Below the pieces are notes generated by a model that saw only the letters and a list, made by a program, of their open reading frames with translations, was not told where the DNA came from and searched no databases. DNA of 64,000 nt, taken from positions 6,522,501-6,586,500 of the forward strand of contig OX365944.1 of the NCBI GenBank assembly GCA_947247005.1. Direction: 5' to 3'. Positions 57,426-64,000 of the stretch are shown in pieces; within the stretch, counting starts at the first letter, position 1; every line of letters begins with the position of its first letter. A program made the position numbers and the translations under genes. The stretch is from Spisula solida (lineage: Eukaryota; Mollusca; Bivalvia; Venerida; Mactridae).

Positions 57426-60400
57426 CACGGGCGGTAATCACGTGACTTCGTCTTGTATGTTAAACGAACAATGGCGGACATTCAGCCTCGGTAAGCACCT
57501 ATTTTTCTTGAAGTTATATGTCTTACAACCTCGATATCAAAACCTCACATAGCCTATCATATGCGCAATGCTTTTTTTCGAACGTTAGAACTTAGTTTTG
57601 CCTCATAATGTGAATAGATTTCGAGAACACTCATTGAATTAGATCCAGAGTTTCGGCGCAAGGCCGGTATGTTGCACGCATCGTATAATGTGTTGTCGAA
57701 TTATCCACAAATAAGGCTCTCTGCTACGAAAAAGGTATAAAATTATATCAAATGTTTGATTATATCGTGAACGAAACATGTATGGATTTCTACGGGGTAA
57801 AATTCGTCAGTATATTTCAATTTTACGAAAGTAGTATGTAAAACGAACGTTTTTGTACTGGTATGTCTCACGTACAAATCTCAGTAAGTTCAAAGTTAGC
57901 TCTTTTTAAACATCTTACCATCCCATTTATATGTTTTAAATGTCAAAATATTTACAGAACGATACAGTTGAAGTCCAATTATTGCATTACGTGATATAAA
58001 ATTGCAAGAAAAGCACTTCAAATGTGTGCCGTTAATTCAGATGCTTTAATGCTCATGTTTGGCCATGTCATTTCTTAATGGAAACTATATTATCAATGTA
58101 GTTTGTTAAAACCCAAAGAGTGCCTCCGGTTTACTGGTAGTCGCTTGGCCACAGAGAAACCAGGATTTCAATGTTCCTTTTGACCAACCTGAGGTTATGA
58201 AGAAGCTATACTAAATAGGCCGATGTAGGCTAGCTGTTCTGTTATAAAAACCTTCACAAAAGAGCTTGGATGGCATCATGCGTAGTAATTAATCGAAACG
58301 ATCCATATTGCTGCTATGTTACTGGAATAAACTACATCTAAATCGAAAGTAACTATATCAGACCTATACTATATCTATATTAATTAAAGTCCGTGGAAAT
58401 ACCCGAAAGGTTGTATGTAGTAAAGATATAGATCATGCGGTGAACGGAAACGTTCGTTTTTGAAAAGTTGGGAGTGGCAAACTAGTTTTGTGATATAATT
58501 TCTAATCATCAAATTTCAGTGTGACGTCACAAGCACCTGTAACTGTTTATCTGTTTGGATGGCAGAAAGGGGCCAGCATTTATAAACAACTGCACTGGAA
58601 TTTCAATATATTTATATCCACGGGAAGCGCCTAACTTTCATATTTTAAAAATGCTATCGGTTTCATAGTTTTACATTTCAAACAAACTCATAAAATGAAT
58701 TAACCAAAATTATTAATCTGGTTCACCACTAACATTTGCAAGTTTAAATAGTTGTTTAAACGGGGAATTTCAGATAAGAAAACTATTTTTTACATAATCA
58801 AAATATGAATTTAAAGAGCTTTCCACAGATATAAGATACTTATAAATTGTACGAAAAATGAATTAGTAGTCTCAAATATAAGATTACTAGTTTTAAGCCA
58901 TTATCCACCGTATAGTTCTTGCCATCCAGATAAAATCATCCATATCTTTATGATATCTTGTTACTATTTTTAGAACATAAACAATAATATGAAATGTGCC
59001 TATAGTTACAAATATTAAATTGGTGTCGATCCTACCCAAAACAAATGAGTTTATATATAATATTGAAACCAGAAAGACTAAACAACAATTCTAACACGAT
59101 CCGCGGATTATTCCATATAAACATAGAGCAAACAAGAGCATGTTGTATTACCCCCATAAAACATACCTCTCAAATTGGCTGTTACTATTTACGCCCCGTA
59201 TCACGTGACATATTTATGAATGAATGAACGTAAACTTTATAGTAAAAACTTCTACGAGTCGCGATGGCAAGGCAAGTTGCACGAGAATCCAGTGTTACAG
59301 CTATGACGCATCTATTTTTAGAAACTCAAATATAATCTCGAAACTAAGTTTCATAAAAACATCTGATAATCATTCCATTTATATGTTTCAATATATGAAA
59401 TAGATACCCTATACTCGTGTTTTTAAAATTGTTTCAATGTTTAAAATGTGTTATTTCCTTTAGAAAATTACAAAGGTCGTTTGCATTAACGAGGGAGGTA
59501 ATTGTACCAGCTAACAAGCCACTCAATTGGAATCACCTTAAAATTACAATATCTTACAGAAAGTTTTTGTATAGGGTAGGGTATTCACACTAATCTGAAT
59601 TTTTACATTGATTTGTAACATCGAAACCAGTAAGTTAAAATGCAATTCGCATTATAAATGTTATAACATGTATTTTTATGCGTTCACCATTACCTATCTG
59701 CGCCTGAGGACCATAAATTCCCCGAAACTAATTGCAACGATTATCTTACCCTTTAAGTACATGTATATGCCTTTTCAACTTAAATCTAAAATGTGACTAT
59801 GGTATTTTAATCCAAACATTGCCCAATTACTCGCATTAAGGTCTCCTTTGTATACTTCTGTTTTATACCTCGTTTGTATCATGAAAAGTCCTTGTTTGTC
59901 TGGTTAAATAATAAGTAGCATAAGACGTAAGAGTATTGTGTATTGGCTATTAGATCAATTGTTGAATGTATGTCCGTTTTTAAATTGACAGAATCTAAAT
60001 TGAGAGTGTCACGAGTCCTTAGTTGCAAACGTAGCATAAGTATGTATCGATTATAAAAAAATCAATACACATCTATATAAAACCAATATACTTCTTGAAA
60101 AATATTTTGACATATAAAACATATATATGGGATAGTAAAATGTTTAAAAAGAGCTAACTCTGAACTTACTGAACCCTACCGAGATTTGTACGTGAGACAT
60201 ACCAGTACAAAAACGTTCGTTTTACATACTACTTTCGTAAAATTGAAATATACTGACGAATTTTACCCCGTAGACATCCTTACATGTTTCGTTCACGATA
60301 TAATCAAACATTTGATATAATTTTATACCTTTTTCGTAGCAGAGAGCCATATTTGTGGATAATTCGACAACAATTTATACGATGCGTGCAACATACCGGC

Positions 60401-60636
60401 CTTGCGCCGAAACTCTGGATCAAATTCAATGAGTGTTCTCGAAATCTATTCACATTATGAGGCAAAACTAAGTTCTAACGTTCGAAAAAAAGCATTGCGC
60501 ATATGATAGGCTATGTGAGGTTTTGCTATCGAGGCTGTAAGACATATAACTTCAAGAAAAATAGGTGCTTACCGAGGCTGAATGCCGCCATTGTTCGTTT
60601 AACATACAAGACGAAGTCACGTGATTACCGCCCGTG
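57426..60636. mobile_element. 3211-bp element with about 530-bp terminal inverted repeats and 5-bp target duplication (ATAAT)
   Basis: The arms are 57426-about 57955 and about 60103-60636, both starting CACGGGCGGTAATCACGTGA and differing by scattered substitutions and small indels. ATAAT flanks both ends, and the other LTR (63282-63290 region, GACTATAATATGTTG) is the empty site, so the borders are exact. Each arm carries a CACGTGAC E-box, an ATGGCGG start context, a GTAAGC donor and an exon-like stretch. The 2.1-kb middle is AT-rich without a recognisable transposase. Terminal CAC and a 5-bp duplication recall Transib/RAG-type elements, but the TIR sequence does not otherwise match what I know. 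Superfamily undetermined. Confidence 0.85.
57471..57734 (+). pseudogene. Exon-like pair inside the left arm of the long-TIR element
   Basis: ATGGCGGACATTCAGCCTCG (57471-57490) is followed by a GTAAGC donor. An acceptor at TCGAG|AACAC and a donor at AAAAAG|GTATAA bracket 57626-57734, and the two join in phase to 43 codons containing ELDPEFRRKAGMLHASYNVL. In the right arm the second segment is kept with four residue changes, but the first has a 1-nt deletion. It could be the 5' end of an element gene or a captured host 5' end. Unrecognised; splicing is a guess. Confidence 0.3.
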
Positions 60637-60953
60637 ATAATATGTTGATAACTAAAGAATGACCAACCAAGCCAAAGCTTAAACTCTGAGACAAATGGGT
60701 GTGAAATAGTAATTACTGTCAAGCTGTCTCAAGTATAGATCTTAAGTATGTTATTTCAATAATCAAAGTTTGGAAAAAATGTTTTATGTAACACTTGCTT
60801 TAAGCAATTATATGAAAAATATGTCATTTGCATGTCCAAAATGTTATACCAATAGTAAACAATGCTTTTCAACTAAGGTAAAATCATCCTAAAATAATCA
60901 AAAATGAAAACACAATTCTAACACAATTTTCAGTGAATTTTGGGGCATAACAA

Positions 60954-60966
60954 CTTCCCCCGCTTT
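60954..60966 (-). promoter_or_regulatory. Polypurine tract of the LTR element
   Basis: On the minus strand AAAGCGGGGGAAG, then T, then the 3' LTR start TGTTATG. Its position next to the LTR fixes the element's orientation as minus. Confidence 0.65.
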
Positions 60967-61139
60967 CGATACTTTGGTCCCCAAAGTTTGGGAAAAAAAA
61001 TTCAATGCAATATATATATACAACAATATGTAATACATGTTAGGTAATTAAAGTATGTGTAAATGCATGAAACAAAAGCTTTATGTCAAGACATATATCA
61101 TTAAAAAAACAATACATATACAATAATATGTATATCAAA

Positions 61140-61650
61140 GCATTAGGTACATCAACCAATGGCATATAAATAATAGCAAGTAATCCATCTTGGTAACCAT
61201 AGGCATACAGTAAAACAGTACTATCCAATAATAGGTAAGTAACCTAAGGTATACAGTAATACGATACTATCCAATAAATGGTATAACAACCAATAGCATT
61301 ATACGCTAATACAATAATATCCAATAGACGGTCTAGCAACCAATAGCTTATGATATATAATTATATTGAATAAATGATATAGTAATCAATATTATAAAGA
61401 TTTAGCGATAAAAAGGGAATGCAACCAATGGCATACAGTAGAAGTAAATAACCAGTATAGCAACCGAGGGCGCAAAGTAATACAGTACTATCCAATAATA
61501 GGTACGATAACCTACGGTATACAGTAATACAATACTATCCAATTAGTGGTGTAGTGACCGATAGCTTAAACTAATACAGTAATGTCCAATGAATGGTAAA
61601 GCAACCAATAGCTTATCTGATATAATGATATTCATGGTATAGTAACCAAT
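61140..61650. repeat. Degenerate about 50-bp tandem repeat in the LTR element
   Basis: Units built from CAACCAATAGCATACAGTAA and TACAGTACTATCCAATAA-like phrases recur about nine times with irregular period (roughly 45-60 bp). Very AT-rich and non-coding. Confidence 0.6.
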
Positions 61651-62293
61651 AATCTCTACCCAAAACAGATCAGTTGCTTTCTTAGAAACAACTCTATAAT
61701 TCAATATTTGAACAACTGAAGATTCTTTACTACAACCTATAACCGACAACAATAATGTCATGCTCAAAAAACCAACTACACCAGTAGAATCCTGAAAGTG
61801 AGGAAATTGATAAAATGCCTGTAGTAAACCACATAGAAGAGAATAAGAGAAACAACATAGAAGAGAGTTGTCAGATTTACTACAGATATTCTATATATGA
61901 TAGACAATAGGAAAGATAGAGTGTGAATTCGACATCAATGGATTCCACTGACATAACAGCACAGAGTAGACTTCTTAATCTTGGTTGGTGGCTTAACAAA
62001 AAACTTCAATTTATTCTTTTTAGTAGATTTAAATAATTCAAATGTACCAGACAATGCTTGTTTTGCATTTGACATTAACATTATCTTGATTCAATCGTTA
62101 TAAAACTATGAGTAGCACTCAATTCAGACCTCACATCCTTGAAAATGAAAGGTGACGAAAATTCTATGTAAAATAATTGTTCTCAAATAACATTTTAAAA
62201 TACTATATTGTCAAAAATGTAAATATTACCTTTCCTTAAAAATAAGTATAAATAGCACAGACTGTGACTTCACCATATTTGTCCATATGTAGA

Positions 62294-62554
62294 CTAAAAG
62301 CAAAATTTAGGTATAAAAGTTCTTACTGGCGTTGTTCTTGTAGAACTTGTCACATGGTCTGATGTTGATTTTGTTATCGAAATTGTTCTATTGGTTGATG
62401 TTGAATTTACTTCATGTACATTGTTAATTTTTGACGTTGTTTCTAAGTATCGTTCTGGTGTTGGTGTAGTTTTTAACTCATTCTCATGGTCTGAGTTAAA
62501 GTCCCCACAGTTCTTACAAACCGCAAGTTGCTCATTGAATATTTCCGGAGACAT
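62294..62554 (-). CDS. Hypothetical 86-residue ORF of the LTR element
   Basis: It starts MSPEIFNEQLAVCKNCGDFN, about 250 bp after the PBS, in the position where a gag leader ORF would be. It has one CxxC pair near the N-terminus and is otherwise Ser/Thr-rich (TSKINNVHEVNSTSTNRTIS), with no membrane segment. No gag or nucleocapsid family is recognised; it may be a decayed gag remnant or not translated. Confidence 0.3.
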   Translation of the reverse strand: MSPEIFNEQLAVCKNCGDFNSDHENELKTTPTPERYLETTSKINNVHEVNSTSTNRTISITKSTSDHVTSSTRTTPVRTFIPKFCF

Positions 62555-62804
62555 ATCGATCGTCCTCGTTTTGTTCCTCAGCAGTAGCTATATGTATAGT
62601 AGCCAAATAGATTTCTGGCGAAGGGATATTAGTTCTGTGACTTTGCCTTCTTCCAATGAAATTGTTGTGGTGTCTCACTCGTGGCTATGAGTCCTCGCGA
62701 AGTTCTGTGACTTTACTCTGCGTCCTTCCCTTCTTTCTTGGACTTCTTGATAGCCTTCCCACGTAAGTTGTAGTAGTTATTCGGCGTAGTTATGGGATCG
62801 AAAC

Positions 62805-62822
62805 CGCTATGTTACCCCACCA
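62805..62822 (-). promoter_or_regulatory. Primer-binding site of the LTR element
   Basis: On the minus strand TGGTGGGGTAACATAGCG follows the 5' LTR after a GC. It would pair with a tRNA 3' end of CGCTATGTTACCCCACCA. The tRNA identity is not known to me. Confidence 0.55.
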
Positions 62823-64000
62823 GCTGATATGCGCAGACTTGGGGCGCTAGTTTTGTGTTGTCGTGTCGACTCGTTGGTCGATATAGATATAGTAATTGTG
62901 GGTTGAGTGGAGACCTCTGTCTGAGGAGACAGGTACGATGATGTTCTATACCCTGGAAATATCCAAGAACACTTCAATAAGTTTGATGTTACTTTATTGC
63001 TTGTCAAAGTTCATATGATTTTGACAGCAAGTCCTTGGATATTTAAAAACCACGATAAGTTCCAGGTGACAAATTGAGCGCATAGTGAGACATAATTGAG
63101 TGAACAATAAGACATAATGACTGAAATATTTTGCTTTGATGATAATTAATATTTAATTTCATATCACACATAAAAGGCATTTTGGCTTGGGTTTGTTGTA
63201 ACTAATTGATTGCTTAACTATGGGCCAGGAAGCCAACATTTACTTCTGAGACAAATAGGTGCAAGAAAATAATTACTGACTATAATATGTTGATAACTAA
63301 AGAATGACCAACCAAGCCAAAGCTTAAACTCTGAGACAAATGGGTGTGAAATAGTAATTACTGTCAAGCTGTCTCAAGTATAGATCTTAAGTATGTTATT
63401 TCAATAATCAAAGTTTGGAAAAAATGTTTTATGTAACACTTGCTTTAAGCAATTATATGAAAAATATGTCATTTGCATGTCCAAAATGTTATACCAATAG
63501 TAAACAATGCTTTTCAACTAAGGTAAAATCATCCTAAAATAATCAAAAATGAAAACACAATTCTAACACAATTTTCAGTGAATTTTGGGGCATAACACTT
63601 CCTCTGGAGAATATTTAGCTTTCGCCACTACATTCGCCAAATGAAAAAAGTTGTCGCCACTCTAGCGCCACTTGGGCCAAATCTTTTCTCAAGATTTTTA
63701 ATATATATTTGACTTCATGTATATGTATTAAAAACTACAATAATGAATAGCTGTTTTGAAACTGGGAAACTATGGTTAGGCACTAAAATATTGCATTCCT
63801 TTTGTTTCTCTAATCTCCAGTGAAATCTTGATTTCAAATCAAGAGGCTATACAAATGATGACCAGATCACTTGTACTGGCACATTTACAGTTACTAAGTT
63901 CATGAAATAAAGTTCAGTTCATTAAGTAGTCTGATAGATCAATTAGGCAGACTGGCCCATGCTCACTGTAATAATTATTTCTTCCATTCATCACTTGACT

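Larger units (their letters stand above)
56964..60952 (-). repeat. 3' LTR (left copy), split by the 3211-bp element
   Basis: LTR sequence occupies 56964-57425 and 60642-60952. The ATAAT at 57421-57425 is duplicated at 60637-60641. It contains the same minus-strand 60-odd-codon ORF (STQPTITISISTNEST region) as the other LTR. Confidence 0.88.
60953..62824 (-). other. Internal region of the LTR element
   Basis: About 1.87 kb between the LTRs, with PBS at its right edge and PPT at its left edge. It contains one ORF of 86 codons (62554-62294) and a degenerate tandem array (61140-61650). No retroviral-type enzyme domain can be seen in any minus-strand frame. Confidence 0.75.
56964..63597 (-). mobile_element. 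LTR retroelement without pol (non-autonomous), carrying a nested DNA transposon
   Basis: Two LTRs, 56964-60952 (interrupted) and 62825-63597, are each 773 bp once the insert and its duplication are removed. I see no difference between them. On the minus strand each LTR starts TGTTATGCCCC and ends GCGCATATCA (TG...CA). A PBS-like TGGTGGGGTAACATAGCG lies at 62822-62805, and a polypurine tract AAAGCGGGGGAAG at 60966-60954. The internal region is only about 1.87 kb and has no reverse transcriptase, integrase or protease. Flanks give GAAG/GCAG (4 bp, one mismatch) or AG as the target duplication. Confidence 0.85.
56955..64000. mobile_element. Second hAT-like element, interrupted by an LTR element; right end outside the window
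   Basis: CAGGGCT at 56955-56961 is the same terminus as at 52429. The sequence then resumes at 63598 with CTTCCTCTGGAGAATATTTA and follows 52436-52870 almost base for base to the window edge. Joining 56955-56961 to 63598 onward recreates the terminus of the first copy. So the LTR element at 56964-63597 inserted within the first few bases of this one. Confidence 0.8.

Noticed and set aside
57426..60636. RAG-like/Transib element as a firm call
   Set aside because: Only the terminal CAC and 5-bp duplication agree; there is no transposase and the rest of the terminus does not match a known consensus.

Overview
This is a eukaryotic nuclear window: AT-rich, with many-exon genes with GT/AG introns and a dense load of interspersed and tandem repeats. 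Gene content (BRAT1, UBE4A, HAUS2 and a selenoprotein MSRB1) is animal. The repeat types (tRNA-headed SINEs with an ACATTAAAGAACCAAG-type core, elements with GTCCGTCCGTCC-rich ends, palindromic MITEs) look like a bivalve or other molluscan genome; this lineage call is inference.

Layout, left to right. A coiled-coil protein gene (minus, 272-982, running off the left edge) and BRAT1 (plus, 1065-14040, ten coding exons, 894 residues) diverge from an 82-bp shared promoter. UBE4A (minus, 32630-17678, 18 coding exons, 1035 residues, C-terminal U-box) lies tail-to-tail with BRAT1. A 6-kb repeat block (about 32.7-37.1 kb: tRNA-like SINE heads, a direct duplication, a 184-bp tandem array and a 28-30-bp minisatellite with a 206-bp higher-order unit) follows. 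A three-exon, 49-residue microprotein gene (minus, 41276-38938) diverges from HAUS2 (plus, 42389-45048, six exons, 229 residues). MSRB1 (minus, 56273-49586, three coding exons, 104 residues) has an in-frame TGA exactly where the family carries selenocysteine. Its first intron holds a 27-bp minisatellite of about 3.5 kb, split by an hAT-like element, and a PIF/Harbinger-like MITE.

From about 56.95 kb to the right edge there are three nested transposons: an hAT-like element (same family as 52429-53269) interrupted by an LTR retroelement (two 773-bp LTRs with no difference I can see), whose left LTR is interrupted by a 3211-bp element with about 530-bp terminal inverted repeats and an ATAAT target duplication. 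The other LTR is the exact empty site.

The genes do not form a pathway. They are housekeeping functions: DNA damage/Integrator (BRAT1), ubiquitin ligation (UBE4A), spindle augmin (HAUS2) and methionine-sulfoxide repair (MSRB1). Exon structures were assembled by hand from splice signals, phase continuity and remembered family landmarks; no alignment program was run. The least familiar things here are the long-TIR element with exon-like inward-facing arms, the pol-less LTR element, and the microprotein gene.
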